Below, one piece after another: positions 34,021 through 44,877 of a DNA stretch of 64,000 nucleotides (position 1 is its first letter; each line of letters opens with the position of its first letter). The notes under the pieces were generated by a model that worked only from the letters and a program-made list of their open reading frames with translations, did no database searches and was not told the DNA's origin. The DNA is from Oceanimonas marisflavi (lineage in GTDB: Bacteria > Pseudomonadota > Gammaproteobacteria > Enterobacterales > Aeromonadaceae), in assembly GCF_003049725.1 (NCBI RefSeq), contig NZ_QAGM01000015.1:1-64000 (forward strand), given 5' to 3'. Made by a program: the position numbers and the translations under genes.

Positions 34021-34893
34021 TCACCCCAGCGCCGGCTTCTGTTCCAGCAGCTCAAAAAAGGCCCGAACCGCCGGCATTGGGTATGCCTCCTTCAGACAGA
34101 CAAAATACTCGGTCACATTGAGCACCGCATCCCGAATCGACAGCGCATGCAGCCGGTTGTCGTTGCCCACCTCACTGGCGCCGATCACGCCGATACCGAG
34201 TCCGGCGGCCACCGCTTCCCGCATGCCTTCACGGCTGCCAATCTCAAGCAGCTTGCCCGGCCTGATATCGTGCCGGCGCATGGCCTGCTCAAAAATGGCC
34301 CAGGTATTGGATCCCCGCTCCCGCTGGATCAGCTGCTGGCCGTCCAGTTCGCTGAAATGAATGCTGCTGCGTCGGCCCCATTCATGCCCTTTTGGCACCA
34401 GTACCACAATCTGGTCCTTGCGATAGGGCAGCGCATGCAGACGGTTGTCCTCGATGTATTCGGGCATAACGCCAATGTCGGCGCGCATATCGTACAAATC
34501 GTTCAGCACCCGCTCGCTGTTGCCAAACTGCACCGACAGTGAAATATCGGGATAGCGCCGGTAAAACTCTCCCAGCAGCGGCACCACCAGATAAGGGCTG
34601 TCGGCCACCACGCTGATCCTGCCGCTGATCAGCCCCTGCGCCCGGGACAGCAACTGTTCCGCCTCCGCCTCGAGATAGGACTGGCGACGGGTAATCTCCA
34701 GCAATGCCCGGCCCAGTCCGGTCAATACCACTCCCCGCCCGTGACGCTTGAACAGCTTGACGCCATAACGCGCTTCCAGGGATTTAACGTGATCCGACAG
34801 GGTCGGCTGGGTCACATGCAGGGATTCTGCCGCCTTGGTGTAACTGCCCTGGCTGGCGACCGCATGAAAGGCCCGGAGCTGTGCATAATTCAT
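34021..34893 (-). CDS. LysR-family regulator of the phosphonate (PhnWAY) cluster
   Basis: A 290-residue LysR protein: helix-turn-helix SYTKAAESLHVTQPTLSDHVKSLEARYG (about residues 17-44) and effector domain with VVADSPYLVVPLLGEFYRRYPDI and AAGLGIGVIGASEV. Start ATG at 34893. It is divergent from phnW; the 125-base spacer contains a motif repeated before the MFS gene and phnA, which makes it the likely regulator of the whole 2-aminoethylphosphonate cluster. LysR regulators accompany such clusters in pseudomonads and other marine bacteria. Confidence 0.88.
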   Translation of the reverse strand: MNYAQLRAFHAVASQGSYTKAAESLHVTQPTLSDHVKSLEARYGVKLFKRHGRGVVLTGLGRALLEITRRQSYLEAEAEQLLSRAQGLISGRISVVADSPYLVVPLLGEFYRRYPDISLSVQFGNSERVLNDLYDMRADIGVMPEYIEDNRLHALPYRKDQIVVLVPKGHEWGRRSSIHFSELDGQQLIQRERGSNTWAIFEQAMRRHDIRPGKLLEIGSREGMREAVAAGLGIGVIGASEVGNDNRLHALSIRDAVLNVTEYFVCLKEAYPMPAVRAFFELLEQKPALG

Positions 34894-34901
34894 TGATTAC
34901 A

Positions 34902-34939
34902 CCTATATCATGAATACAAATTATCGATTTGTTGGATAT
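34902..34939. promoter_or_regulatory. Candidate LysR operator before phnW
   Basis: A 38-base stretch beginning CCTATATCA and containing the inverted repeat ACAAAT-N5-ATTTGT (34916-34932) lies between the LysR gene and phnW. It matches the site at 37939-37976 before phnA at 29 of 38 aligned positions without gaps, and shares CGATTTGTTG (34925-34934) with the site before the MFS gene. Confidence 0.6.
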
Positions 34940-35018
34940 TTTTAAAGCTATTACAAATAGCAGTGCAAAGCAAAAAAACCGTGTTCAGTCTTACCGCCTA
35001 AAACCAGAGGGTGACATC

Positions 35019-36164
35019 ATGAAACCAATCGCACTTCCCGACAGCCCCTACCTTTTGCTGACCCCGGGTCCGCTGACCACCACCGCCAGCATCAAGCACA
35101 AGATGATGGCCGATGCCTGTACCTGGGATGACGATTACAACAATGTGGTGCAGCAAATACGTGCCCGCCTGGTACGGCTGGCCACTCCACAATCCGGCTA
35201 TACCTCGGTACTGATGCAGGGCAGCGGCACCGCCAGCGTCGAATCGGTTATCGGCTCGGTCATTCCCGGGCAGGGCAAACTGGTGGTGGTCGCCAACGGC
35301 GTCTACGGCCAGCGCATCGCCCAGATCGCCAGTTATCTGCGCATCCCCCATCACCTGCTGGACGCCGGCGAAACCGCAGGCCCGGATCTGGCTGCCCTGG
35401 AGCAGTTGCTGGCCTCGGATCCGGCGATCACTCATGTAGCCGTGGTGCACTGTGAAACCACCACCGGCATGCTCAACCCGATTGAAGCGGTGGGAAAAAT
35501 AGTCAAGGATGCCGGCAAGATCTTTATTGTCGATGCCATGAGCAGCTTCGGCGGCATTGAGATGGATATGGATCAACTGCAGATCGATTTTCTGATCAGC
35601 AGCGCCAACAAATGCATTCAGGGGGTGCCCGGCTTTGGCTTTATCATCGCCAAACGCAGCCGCATGGAAGAGATCAAGGGACGCGCCCGCTCCCTGAGTC
35701 TGGATCTTTACGATCAATGGAAGTGCATGGAGGAGCACAACGGCAAATGGCGTTTCACCTCTCCGACCCATGTGGTGCGGGCCTTTGCCCAGGCACTGAA
35801 CGAGCTGGACGCCGAAGGCGGTATTGCGGCGCGGGCCGGGCGCTACCGCAACAACCACAGGGTGCTGGTCAACGGCATGCGCCGGCTTGGCTTTCAGACC
35901 CTGCTGCGGGGCAGTCAGATGTCACCCATCATTACTTCCTTTTACAGCCCGGCGCACCCGGACTACCGTTTTCAGCGCTTTTACAGCCTGCTGAAACAAC
36001 GGGGCTTTGTGATTTACCCGGGCAAGGTGTCCAACGCCGACTGCTTCCGTATCGGCAATATCGGCAATATTCACCCCGCCGACATAGAGCGGCTGCTGGC
36101 CGCCATCGGCCAGAGCTGCTACTGGGAGCACAAAGCATCCACCGTTGCCGCCACCGGCACCTGA
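35019..36164 (+). CDS. phnW: 2-aminoethylphosphonate-pyruvate transaminase PhnW
   Basis: A 381-residue PLP aminotransferase with [31 protein letters not shown] Lys198 ([15 protein letters not shown]) and Asp172, all typical of PhnW. It transfers the amino group of 2-aminoethylphosphonate to pyruvate, giving phosphonoacetaldehyde. The start [12 protein letters not shown] at 35019 has AGAGGGTGA upstream; the frame from 34929 adds 30 residues inside the operator region. No phnX is nearby; PhnY and PhnA downstream take the product on. Confidence 0.94.
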   Translation: MKPIALPDSPYLLLTPGPLTTTASIKHKMMADACTWDDDYNNVVQQIRARLVRLATPQSGYTSVLMQGSGTASVESVIGSVIPGQGKLVVVANGVYGQRIAQIASYLRIPHHLLDAGETAGPDLAALEQLLASDPAITHVAVVHCETTTGMLNPIEAVGKIVKDAGKIFIVDAMSSFGGIEMDMDQLQIDFLISSANKCIQGVPGFGFIIAKRSRMEEIKGRARSLSLDLYDQWKCMEEHNGKWRFTSPTHVVRAFAQALNELDAEGGIAARAGRYRNNHRVLVNGMRRLGFQTLLRGSQMSPIITSFYSPAHPDYRFQRFYSLLKQRGFVIYPGKVSNADCFRIGNIGNIHPADIERLLAAIGQSCYWEHKASTVAATGT

Positions 36165-36181
36165 AACCGGAACCAGACATT

Positions 36182-36217
36182 CAAGGGAGCCTGCCTCTCA
36201 AGCGGCAGCCTCCCTTG
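36182..36217. terminator. Hairpin after phnW
   Basis: Arms CAAGGGAGCCTGCC (36182-36195) and GGCAGCCTCCCTTG (36204-36217) pair over 14 bases with one mismatch around an 8-base loop. No T run follows, so termination is weak or Rho-dependent; it may protect phnW mRNA. Confidence 0.5.
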
Positions 36218-36420
36218 TCACCCCGGCCCCCTTGTGTCCGGTGCTGTTCATATCTCTTTTGATTACCAACGGGCAACTCTTGCCCGCTGACGCTGTCTCC
36301 CCCCGCTATTCTTCTGCTTCCGGCAAGCTTCTGCCGCCGTATTTTTGTTGGCAATGCTTGTCTCATCATCCAAACGCCCAATAGCTTTAATCGGAAATAT
36401 AGCCTGCGGCAATAGGTTTC

Positions 36421-36441
36421 ATACTGACAAACGATTTGTTG
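36421..36441. promoter_or_regulatory. Candidate LysR operator before the MFS transporter gene
   Basis: ATAC, seven bases, then CGATTTGTTG, in exactly the spacing seen before phnW. The core ACAAACGATTTGT is a near-perfect inverted repeat. It lies 67 bases before the start of the transporter gene. Confidence 0.5.
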
Positions 36442-36507
36442 TCAAGGGCCAGACGCTCGATTCTGTTACCTCCAGTTAACAAGGAAGTAACGATGTGAGG
36501 TGTACCC

Positions 36508-37851
36508 ATGAAAAATCTGTTCTCAGTACGCAATGCACGGTTCGAACGCTGGCGCTGGCAAATCTTTGCGGTGACCTGGCTGGCCTATGCGTCTTTCTAC
36601 TTTACCCGCAAGGCGTTCTCGGTCGCCAAGATGGGCATTGAAGAAGACGGCGCCTTTGAGCTCACCAAGGAAATGATGGCCAATATCGATGCCTCCTACC
36701 TGATTGCCTATGCCATCGGGCAATTTATGTGGGGCATGTTTGCCGACCGCTTTGGCACCCGCAGGGTACTGATTGGCGGCCTGCTCGCTTCCATCGTAGC
36801 GGCACTGATGATGGGACTGTTCCATGGCGCCATGATCTTCCTGATCTTTATGTTTGTGCAGGGTCTGGCCCAGTCCACCGGCTGGTCCTCACTGTGCAAG
36901 AACGTAGGTAACTTTTTCTCCCGCCGCGAGCGTGGCCGCGTTATGGGGCTGTGGTGCACGAATTACGCCTTTGGCGGCCTGGTGGCTTCTCCCTTCGCCG
37001 GCTGGGTGGCCTATGACCTGTTCGACGACTGGCGAATGGCCTTTGCAGCCAGTGCCGTGGTGGTCGGTGTGGTCGTGGTACTGGTGATGCTGTTCCAGCG
37101 CAACAAGCCCGAAGACATTGGTCTGCCCACCATAGAGGAATACCATCAGGAGCCGGTGGACGAACTGGATATCGACAACGCAGACAAGGCCCATGGCTGG
37201 GCCGAGGTCAAGGCGGTGTTGTCCAACAAGGTGGTGTTGCTGCTGGGCCTGATTTATTTCCTGCTCAAACCGGCCCGCTACGCCATTCTGCTGTGGGGCC
37301 CCTATATCGTCTATCAGGAACTGTCCGATGTCTCCAAGGCCGAAGCTGCCGCCATTCCGGCCGCCTTTGAGTTCGCCGGCCTGTTTGGTCCCGTGATCCT
37401 CGGCTTTATGTCCGACAAGCTGTTCCGCTCTCGCCGCATGCCGGTGTGCGCCATCAGCCTGCTGCTGCTGACGGCGGCCCTGGCTGCCTTTATGCCGGTG
37501 GTTCACAGCGGCAGCATCGCCATGGTGGTTGGCATGCTGTTTTTAATCGGCATTACCCTTTACGGGCCCGACTCCATGGTCAGCGGCTCGGCGGCGGTGG
37601 ACTTTGGTACCCGCAAGGGCGCCGGTACCGCCACCGGTTTTGTTAACGGCTGTGGCTCCATCGGGGCGGTGCTGGGCGGCCTGTTGCCGGGCTATTTCAG
37701 CAACGAAAGCATCTTTATCGGCTTTGCCATCTGTACCTTTGTTGGCGGCCTGCTGCTGTTGCCGCTGTGGAACCTGCTGCCAAAAAGCCATGACGAGCCG
37801 GCCGGCGACGACGCCCAGACCGACGATCTCAAGGCGGTCACCAGCCAGTAA
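36508..37851 (+). CDS. MFS transporter of the organophosphate:phosphate antiporter family, probable phosphonate importer
   Basis: A 447-residue major facilitator with 12 hydrophobic segments. YASFYFTRKAFSVAKMGI, the DRFGTRRVL loop, GWSSLCKNVGNFFSRRERGRVMGLW and DFGTRKGAGTATGFVNGCG place it in the GlpT/UhpT/PgtP family, which imports phosphate esters. Between phnW and phnA it very likely brings in 2-aminoethylphosphonate or phosphonoacetate (inference from context). The start at 36508 follows a GAGGTG sequence. The cluster has no ABC transporter of its own. Confidence 0.85.
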   Translation: MKNLFSVRNARFERWRWQIFAVTWLAYASFYFTRKAFSVAKMGIEEDGAFELTKEMMANIDASYLIAYAIGQFMWGMFADRFGTRRVLIGGLLASIVAALMMGLFHGAMIFLIFMFVQGLAQSTGWSSLCKNVGNFFSRRERGRVMGLWCTNYAFGGLVASPFAGWVAYDLFDDWRMAFAASAVVVGVVVVLVMLFQRNKPEDIGLPTIEEYHQEPVDELDIDNADKAHGWAEVKAVLSNKVVLLLGLIYFLLKPARYAILLWGPYIVYQELSDVSKAEAAAIPAAFEFAGLFGPVILGFMSDKLFRSRRMPVCAISLLLLTAALAAFMPVVHSGSIAMVVGMLFLIGITLYGPDSMVSGSAAVDFGTRKGAGTATGFVNGCGSIGAVLGGLLPGYFSNESIFIGFAICTFVGGLLLLPLWNLLPKSHDEPAGDDAQTDDLKAVTSQ

Positions 37852-37874
37852 TACATTTCAATGACAATAACCTT

Positions 37875-37898
37875 CAGGGGCGTCCACGGACGCCCCTG
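37875..37898. terminator. Hairpin after the MFS transporter gene
   Basis: CAGGGGCGTCC / GGACGCCCCTG form an 11-bp perfect stem 24 bases past the MFS stop. The following sequence is only moderately T-rich, so it may be a weak terminator between the transporter and phnA. Confidence 0.6.
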
Positions 37899-37938
37899 TT
37901 GCGTTTGGCGCGCCACGCAGACCTTGATATCGGTTAAT

Positions 37939-37976
37939 CCTATATCAAAAATAAAAACTAACGATTAGTGCTATAT
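37939..37976. promoter_or_regulatory. Candidate LysR operator before phnA
   Basis: CCTATATCA at 37939 followed at fixed distance by ACTAACGATTAGT (an inverted repeat around CGA). The 38 bases align without gaps to the site before phnW. It lies 72 bases before the phnA start, where an activator site is expected. Confidence 0.6.
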
Positions 37977-37996
37977 CTGGCCGGCCGGTAGATTGA

Positions 37997-39304
<1,308 letters not shown>

Positions 39305-39390
39305 CCCACAACAGCATTCCGCCGCGCCCTGTCATGGCGCGGCCATCTCTCAGACAGGCCCGGCAGGGCTAGGGAAACGAGGAAAAGCCA

Positions 39391-40824
39391 ATGAGCAACT
39401 TTCATATTCGCCACGAAGCCATGCGTATTGCCGGTCAGCGGGTCGATAACGATCGCCGCATCGAGGTGCGCTACCCCTATACCAACGAGGTGATCGGCAG
39501 TGTGCCCTGCGCCACCGTCGAAGACGTCAGGCATGCCTTTCGCACCGCAGCCGACTACCAGCCGGCGCTGAGCCGCTACGATCGTCACCGCATTCTGCAG
39601 CGCACCGCCGAGCTGCTGATGGCGCACAAGGAGGAGCTGTCCGATCTGATCACCCTGGAGGCCGGCATCAGCAAAAAAGACTCCCTGTACGAAGTCACCC
39701 GCGCCTACGATGTGTTCATGCTGTCCGGGCTGCTGTGCCTGCAGGATGATGCCGAGGTGTTTTCCTGCGACATTACCCCCAATGGCCAGAAGCGCAAGAT
39801 CTACACCATGCGCTCGCCGCTGCGGGCCATCGCCGCCATTACCCCTTTCAACCATCCGCTGAACCAGGTGGCCCACAAGATCGCGCCCTCGATCGCCACC
39901 AACAACTGCATGGTGCTCAAGCCGTCGGAGAAAACCCCGCTGACCGCCCTGCTGCTGGCGGATCTGCTCTACGAGGCCGGGCTGCCGCCGGCGATGTTCT
40001 CGGTGATCACCGGGGATCCGGCGGAGATCTGCGATGAAATGCTGACCAGTGAGCACTCCGACATGATCACCTTCACCGGCGGCGTGGAGATCGGCAAATA
40101 CATTGCCGGCAAGGCCGTGTACAAGCGCCAGTTGCTGGAGCTGGGCGGCAATGATCCGCTGATCGTAATGGAAGACGCGGATCTGGATCGCGCCGCCACC
40201 CTGGCGGTAAACGGCGCCACCAAGAACTCGGGCCAGCGCTGCACCGCCGTCAAGCGGATCCTGGTGGTGGAGTCGGTGGCCGATCGTTTTGTCGAGCTGG
40301 TGACCGAAAAGGCGAAAGCCATTCGCTGCGGCGATCCCATGTCGCCGGACAGTGACATGGGCACCGTTATCGACGAAGAAGCCGCCATGCTGTTTGAACG
40401 GCGGGTCAATCTGGCGCTGGAAGCCGGTGCCGAGCTGAAATACGGCCATCAGCGCAACGGCGCCCTGTACGGCCCCACCGTGATCGACCGGGTGCCTCCC
40501 GAGGCGGAAGTGGTGCTGCAGGAGACCTTTGGCCCCGTGATTCCGATCATTCGCTGCCCGGACGATATTGAGCAGGTGATTCAAATCTCCAACTCCACCG
40601 CCTACGGCCTGTCATCCGGGATCTGTACCGACAACCTGAAGTACATCACCCGCTTTATTGAAGGGCTGCAGGTAGGCACCGTCAATGTGTGGGAAGTACC
40701 GGGCTACCGTATTGAAATGTCTCCCTTCGGCGGCATCAAGGACTCCGGCCTGGGTTACAAGGAGGGGGTGCTGGAAGCCATGAAGCACTACACCAACCTG
40801 AAGACCTACTCCCTGCCCTGGTAA
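39391..40824 (+). CDS. phnY: Phosphonoacetaldehyde dehydrogenase PhnY
   Basis: A 477-residue aldehyde dehydrogenase. Catalytic Cys284 ([12 protein letters not shown]) and general-base Glu250 ([10 protein letters not shown]) are present, with NAD site segments [14 protein letters not shown] and FTGGVEIGK. It oxidises phosphonoacetaldehyde from PhnW to phosphonoacetate for PhnA. Assigned by family features plus context between phnA and the terminator. AGGAAA precedes the ATG at 39391. Confidence 0.92.
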   Translation: MSNFHIRHEAMRIAGQRVDNDRRIEVRYPYTNEVIGSVPCATVEDVRHAFRTAADYQPALSRYDRHRILQRTAELLMAHKEELSDLITLEAGISKKDSLYEVTRAYDVFMLSGLLCLQDDAEVFSCDITPNGQKRKIYTMRSPLRAIAAITPFNHPLNQVAHKIAPSIATNNCMVLKPSEKTPLTALLLADLLYEAGLPPAMFSVITGDPAEICDEMLTSEHSDMITFTGGVEIGKYIAGKAVYKRQLLELGGNDPLIVMEDADLDRAATLAVNGATKNSGQRCTAVKRILVVESVADRFVELVTEKAKAIRCGDPMSPDSDMGTVIDEEAAMLFERRVNLALEAGAELKYGHQRNGALYGPTVIDRVPPEAEVVLQETFGPVIPIIRCPDDIEQVIQISNSTAYGLSSGICTDNLKYITRFIEGLQVGTVNVWEVPGYRIEMSPFGGIKDSGLGYKEGVLEAMKHYTNLKTYSLPW

Positions 40825-40831
40825 TGCCCCA

Positions 40832-40862
40832 TAACATCAGGCCCGTATCGGGCCTGGTGTTA
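40832..40862. terminator. Strong hairpin between phnY and the copper chaperone gene
   Basis: TAACATCAGGCCCG and CGGGCCTGGTGTTA pair over 14 bases (one G-T wobble) with a 3-base loop, between convergent genes. No T run; probably a shared bidirectional end. Confidence 0.65.
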
Positions 40863-40869
40863 CCCGGGT

Positions 40870-41358
40870 TCAGTGATGATGATGGCCGTCGTCGTGAGCC
40901 TGTTTTACCGGTTTGGGGGCATCCGCATCCACCGAGATCTCCACGTCTACCTCGCCCACCTGCTTAAACTGCAGGGTCAGGGGAAAACGGTCTCCCAGCT
41001 GGGGCGCCCGCTTCAGCCCCATCAGCATCAGGTGATGGCCACCCGGCGCCAGGATTACCGCTTCGCCTGCCGGCACCGGCAGGTTCTCAAGCTGGCGCAT
41101 TTTCATCATGTCACCGTCCATCAGGTGGGTATGAATTTCCACCCGCTCGGCCAGGGGGGTGCTGGCGCCCAGCAGCACATCACCGGTCTGACCCTGGTTG
41201 CTGATCACCAGATAGGCGCTGCCGTTGGTCACCATGGGCGGAACCGGACGGCTCCAGGGGTGATCGATATGCAGCCCGCCCTGCTCATACTCATGGGCCA
41301 GGGCGCCGCTGGCGCTCAGCAACAACAGTGAAGCAACGGCACTACGCAGCATCTTCAT
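40870..41358 (-). CDS. Periplasmic copper chaperone PCu(A)C
   Basis: A 162-residue protein with a signal peptide (1-21, cut after SGALA). The copper site follows the exact H-X10-M-X21-H-X-M pattern: His76, Met87, His109 and Met111. The C-terminus ends in a His-rich tail (HDDGHHHH). PCu(A)C delivers Cu(I) to the CuA centre of cytochrome oxidase. It stands alone on the minus strand without a Sco gene next to it; copper handling also appears in the bufferin operon 15 kb downstream. Confidence 0.93.
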   Translation of the reverse strand: MKMLRSAVASLLLLSASGALAHEYEQGGLHIDHPWSRPVPPMVTNGSAYLVISNQGQTGDVLLGASTPLAERVEIHTHLMDGDMMKMRQLENLPVPAGEAVILAPGGHHLMLMGLKRAPQLGDRFPLTLQFKQVGEVDVEISVDADAPKPVKQAHDDGHHHH

Positions 41359-41441
41359 GGGCTTACTCCTGAAAATAAAAAGACAGTGCCCGGGTCCGGG
41401 CAGCCGGGAACGTCATTACAAAGCGCCATGTTAACACGAAT

Positions 41442-41480
41442 AAAAACGCCGGAAGTGCAGCGAAATAACGCACTTCCGGC
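41442..41480 (-). terminator. Rho-independent terminator of the NhaC-type gene
   Basis: On the minus strand a perfect 11-bp stem (GCCGGAAGTGC, 41448-41480) with an 11-base loop is followed by a T run (41442-41446), 27 bases past the antiporter stop. Confidence 0.85.
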
Positions 41481-41507
41481 TTATGGCGCGTGATGACAGG
41501 GCGCTGA

Positions 41508-43448
41508 TTATGATGCTGCGGTTTCGGCGCTCACCGTGGTCTCCGGCTCAGCATCCCCCTCATCGGCGCGCCGGCCCAGCAGGCGCAGGCCGGCGGCCAT
41601 GGCCAGGGAGCAGATGATAATGCCCAGCCACCAGGGCATGCCATAGGCCACGGGCACCACGCCAAACAGGGTAGCGATCACCCCCACAAACAGCGCATAG
41701 GGCAGCTGGGTGCGCACATGCTCCACCAGACCACAGCCCGAGGCCATGGCGGCCAGAAGGGTGGTTTCGGCCAGGGGCGAACAATGATCCCCCCATACCG
41801 CGCCGGCCAGCACCGCCGCCACCGAGGCGTAGAACAGGTGCATGGCGTCCGGGTCGCCGGCCAGGCCATGGTGCTGCAGCACCGCCCAGGCCAGCGGCAC
41901 CACCAGGGGCATCATGATGCCCATCACGCCCCAGGACGAGCCGGTGGCAAAGGCGGTAAAGGCCGACAACACAAACACGCTCACCGGGATCAGCTCCGGC
42001 TGCAGGCTGTCGCTGAGCACGCTCACCAGGTAATCGCTGGTGTTCAGGGTCTCGTTCACCGACGACAGCGCCCAGGCCATCATCAGAATGGTGATGGGCA
42101 GCAGCATCGACTTCACCCCTTCAAACCAGTAATGGGCGGCCTCGTCCATGCTCAGCAGGCCCTGCAGCCGGGTCATCACCAGCGCCACCAGGGTGCTGAG
42201 CAGAGAGCCCCACATCATGGCGGTAAAGGAATCGCTGTTGCCAAACACGTCACGCAGGCCGGCCTCGGCGGGAAAGCCCAGCTCACTCATGCCGGTATAC
42301 CAGATACCGCCAAGGGTGGTGAGCACCAGCACCGTCATGGGAATAATGGCGTTCAGCGCGCGGTGGGGAATGCCCGGCTTGGCATCTATGCTGGCTTCCT
42401 CGGCGATGGCTTCCCGGTCGGTGAGGGCATCGTCCGCTTCCGCCTGCCGGCGTACCGCCCGCTGCTCGGCCCTGAGCATGGGACCAAAATCCCGGCCACT
42501 GAGGCTGATCATAAACACGAACAACAGCGCCAGAATGGGATAGAAGCTGTAGCTGATGGAAGCCATAAACACGCCGTAAGCGGAGCCGTCAAAACCGTCC
42601 ACCAGGCCGAGGGCCTCATCAATCAGCCCCACCTGAAAACCGATCCAGGTGGTCACCAGCAAAATGGCCGACACCGGAGCAGCGGTGGAGTCCACCAGGT
42701 AGGCCAGCTTTTCCCGGGAGATACGCAGCCGGTCGGTGATGTTGCGCATGGTATTGCCGACGATCAGCGCATTGGCGTAGTCGTCAAAGAAAATGGCGGT
42801 GCCCAGCAGCCCCGTGGTGGTCTGGGCGCTGCGCCGGCCGCGTACGAAGCGGGTAATGTGATGAGCAATGCCGACGGTACCGCCGTTGCGGGAGATGATG
42901 CCCACCATGCCGCCGATCAGCAGGCAGAACAGCACCACCGACATATGCTCGGCGTCGCTGGCGGCGGCCAGCACGTGCACGTTCACCGAGTCGAGCACGC
43001 TGCTGAGCAGCTTGTCGCCGGCCAGGCCATAGCCCAGCCAGCCGCCACAACAGATGGCCACAAACAGCGCCAGTATCACCTGCCGGAACGCCAGCGCCAG
43101 CACAATGGCCAGCAGCGCCGGCACCACCGACAGCCAGGCGGCAATGGCCGGGCTGGCCGCTTCGGCAAGCACAGCACCTGCCTCGCTCTGCAGGCTGAGC
43201 GCCAGGCTGTCGGCCTGGGTCAGCAGCTCTATGGTCGCCTCGCCATCTTCAAGGGTCACCGGCTGGCGGTTTTCTTCCTGCACCAGCCAAAGCGGCCCGG
43301 TGCCGGTCACCGTCACTTCAAAGGGAATGCCCTTCAGCACCAGGGCCGGGGCTTCAAGGGTGGGGCCATCGGCCCGGGCCAGCCCGGGCAGCAGTAAAAC
43401 AAGGGCAAGCAGCGGCATCAGCCAGCGGCGCATGTTACATCCTTCCAT
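41508..43448 (-). CDS. NhaC-family Na+/H+ antiporter-like transporter with a periplasmic N-terminal domain
   Basis: A 646-residue membrane protein. Residues 1-26 are a signal peptide (LLPGLARADG), followed by a small predicted periplasmic beta domain (about 27-95: APALVLKGIPFEVTVTGTG..), then about 11-12 membrane segments of the NhaC family (GGMVGIISRNGGTVGIAHHI, FFDDYANALIVGNTMR, FATGSSWGVMGIMMPL, GAVWGDHCSPLAETTLLA). The start at 43448 has GGAG upstream; ATG 43433 is also possible. It directly follows puuA on the same strand, where PuuP would sit in E. coli, so polyamine or amino acid uptake is likely (inference). Confidence 0.85.
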   Translation of the reverse strand: MEGCNMRRWLMPLLALVLLLPGLARADGPTLEAPALVLKGIPFEVTVTGTGPLWLVQEENRQPVTLEDGEATIELLTQADSLALSLQSEAGAVLAEAASPAIAAWLSVVPALLAIVLALAFRQVILALFVAICCGGWLGYGLAGDKLLSSVLDSVNVHVLAAASDAEHMSVVLFCLLIGGMVGIISRNGGTVGIAHHITRFVRGRRSAQTTTGLLGTAIFFDDYANALIVGNTMRNITDRLRISREKLAYLVDSTAAPVSAILLVTTWIGFQVGLIDEALGLVDGFDGSAYGVFMASISYSFYPILALLFVFMISLSGRDFGPMLRAEQRAVRRQAEADDALTDREAIAEEASIDAKPGIPHRALNAIIPMTVLVLTTLGGIWYTGMSELGFPAEAGLRDVFGNSDSFTAMMWGSLLSTLVALVMTRLQGLLSMDEAAHYWFEGVKSMLLPITILMMAWALSSVNETLNTSDYLVSVLSDSLQPELIPVSVFVLSAFTAFATGSSWGVMGIMMPLVVPLAWAVLQHHGLAGDPDAMHLFYASVAAVLAGAVWGDHCSPLAETTLLAAMASGCGLVEHVRTQLPYALFVGVIATLFGVVPVAYGMPWWLGIIICSLAMAAGLRLLGRRADEGDAEPETTVSAETAAS

Positions 43449-43462
43449 GGGACTTTCTCCTG

Positions 43463-44836
43463 TCAGACCGAACGCAGATACCAGTCATACTCCTGAGAGC
43501 TGACGTGGCGCATAAACAATTGCCGCTCACCGTAGCGGTTGGCGTGGTACACCCGGCAAAACTCCTGGCCCAGATATTCCGGCAGGATCTCGTTTTGCTG
43601 CCACTGATCCAGCGCCTGGATCCAGCTGTTGGGCAGGCTGGGCGGGTGGCTGGCGTAGGCGTTGCCGCTCACCGGCTCGGATGCGGTCAGCTGTTGGGTC
43701 AGGCCATAATGAATGCCGGCCAGTATGCTGGCCACCAGCAGGTAGGGGTTGGCGTCGGCACCGGCCACGCGGTGTTCCAGCCGGCGGGCCGCGGGGTTGC
43801 CACCAGGCACGCGCACCGCCACAGTGCGGTTGTCGGCACCCCAGGTCTGGCTCATGGGCACGTAATAGCCGGGCTGAAAACGGCGGTAGCTGTTGGCGTT
43901 GGGGGCAAACACCACCATGGACTCGGGCATCAGCGCCAGCACCCCGGCCACCGCCTGTTGCAGCAGCTCGTTGCCCAGCGGGCTGTCGTCCCGGCTGCAG
44001 AAACGGTTATTGCCCTCGTTGTCGATAAGGCTCACATGAATATGAGTGCCGCTGCCCGCCTCCTGGTTGTAGGGCTTGGCCATAAAGGTGGCTTCCATGC
44101 TGTGGCGGGCCGCCACTCCCTTGATCAGTCGCTTGAGCAACACCGCTTCGTCGCAGGCCTGCATGGCATCGGGTCTGTGCTTGAGGTTGATCTCGAACTG
44201 GCCCGGGGCGCACTCGGCAATGGCGGTGTCCACCGGCAGCTTCTGGATCATGGCCGCCTGCTGAATGCTCTCGATAAAGTCGCAGTAGTCATCGAGATCC
44301 GACAGCGAATACACCTGACACTGACGATCCCGTTTGCCGCTCACCGGCGACACCGGCGGCTGCAACTGATGCTCGTCGTCCCGATCCCGGTCGATCACAT
44401 AAAACTCGGTTTCCACCGCCACCACCGGGGTCAGCCCGAGATCAGAAAAACGATCCAGCACCCGCTGCAGCACATGGCGGGGATCGTACACAAAGGGGCT
44501 GTGATCGTTCTCAAACATGCTCATTAACAGCTGGGCACAGGGCCTGTCCTGCCAGGGCACCCGGCTCAGGGTGCCGGGCACCGGAAAGCACAGCCGATCG
44601 CCCTCGCCCTGATCCAGCCCCAGGCCGGTTTCCTCAATGGTGTTGCCGTTAATGTCGAGGGCAAACAGCGAGGCCGGCAGGCAGACCCCTTCTTCATAGG
44701 CCTTGAGCAGACTGTCTCTGGGAATACGCTTACCGCGGATCACCCCGTTGATGTCACCGATCATCAGATCGATGGAATTGATATCCGGGTTTCGTTCCAG
44801 AAACTCCCGGGCCTCTTGCATGCCCCTGTCACTCAT
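43463..44836 (-). CDS. puuA: Gamma-glutamylputrescine synthetase PuuA
   Basis: A 457-residue glutamine synthetase-like ligase. GDINGVIRGKRIP, VETEFYVID, the nucleotide-loop KPYNQEAGSGTHIHVSL and NSYRRFQPGYYVP followed by NRTVAVRVPGG match PuuA. It joins glutamate to putrescine. The start MSDRGMQEAREF at 44836 has a full GGAGGTC; the ATG at 44848 is less likely. It is divergent from puuD, with PuuR-like operators between. Could also act on other amines (ethanolamine, isopropylamine). Confidence 0.88.
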   Translation of the reverse strand: MSDRGMQEAREFLERNPDINSIDLMIGDINGVIRGKRIPRDSLLKAYEEGVCLPASLFALDINGNTIEETGLGLDQGEGDRLCFPVPGTLSRVPWQDRPCAQLLMSMFENDHSPFVYDPRHVLQRVLDRFSDLGLTPVVAVETEFYVIDRDRDDEHQLQPPVSPVSGKRDRQCQVYSLSDLDDYCDFIESIQQAAMIQKLPVDTAIAECAPGQFEINLKHRPDAMQACDEAVLLKRLIKGVAARHSMEATFMAKPYNQEAGSGTHIHVSLIDNEGNNRFCSRDDSPLGNELLQQAVAGVLALMPESMVVFAPNANSYRRFQPGYYVPMSQTWGADNRTVAVRVPGGNPAARRLEHRVAGADANPYLLVASILAGIHYGLTQQLTASEPVSGNAYASHPPSLPNSWIQALDQWQQNEILPEYLGQEFCRVYHANRYGERQLFMRHVSSQEYDWYLRSV

Positions 44837-44877
44837 GGTGACCTCCATGTTGTGTTTTAGTAACCATCCAGAATGTC

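Larger units (their letters stand above)
36165..36507. other. Intergenic region phnW to MFS gene
   Basis: A 343-base gap with no convincing gene. It holds the hairpin at 36182-36217, a GC-poor stretch, the candidate LysR operator at 36421-36441, and a leader before the MFS start at 36508. A separate promoter for the transporter gene is therefore likely. Confidence 0.6.

Noticed and set aside
34929-35018. N-terminal 30-residue extension of PhnW
   Set aside because: This part overlaps the regulatory region and lacks a ribosome site; PhnW family proteins start near [12 protein letters not shown], which has a good site.
41718-43397. 559-codon plus-strand frame opposite the NhaC-type gene
   Set aside because: Antisense shadow with His/Gln/Arg-rich composition; the minus-strand protein has clear transporter motifs.
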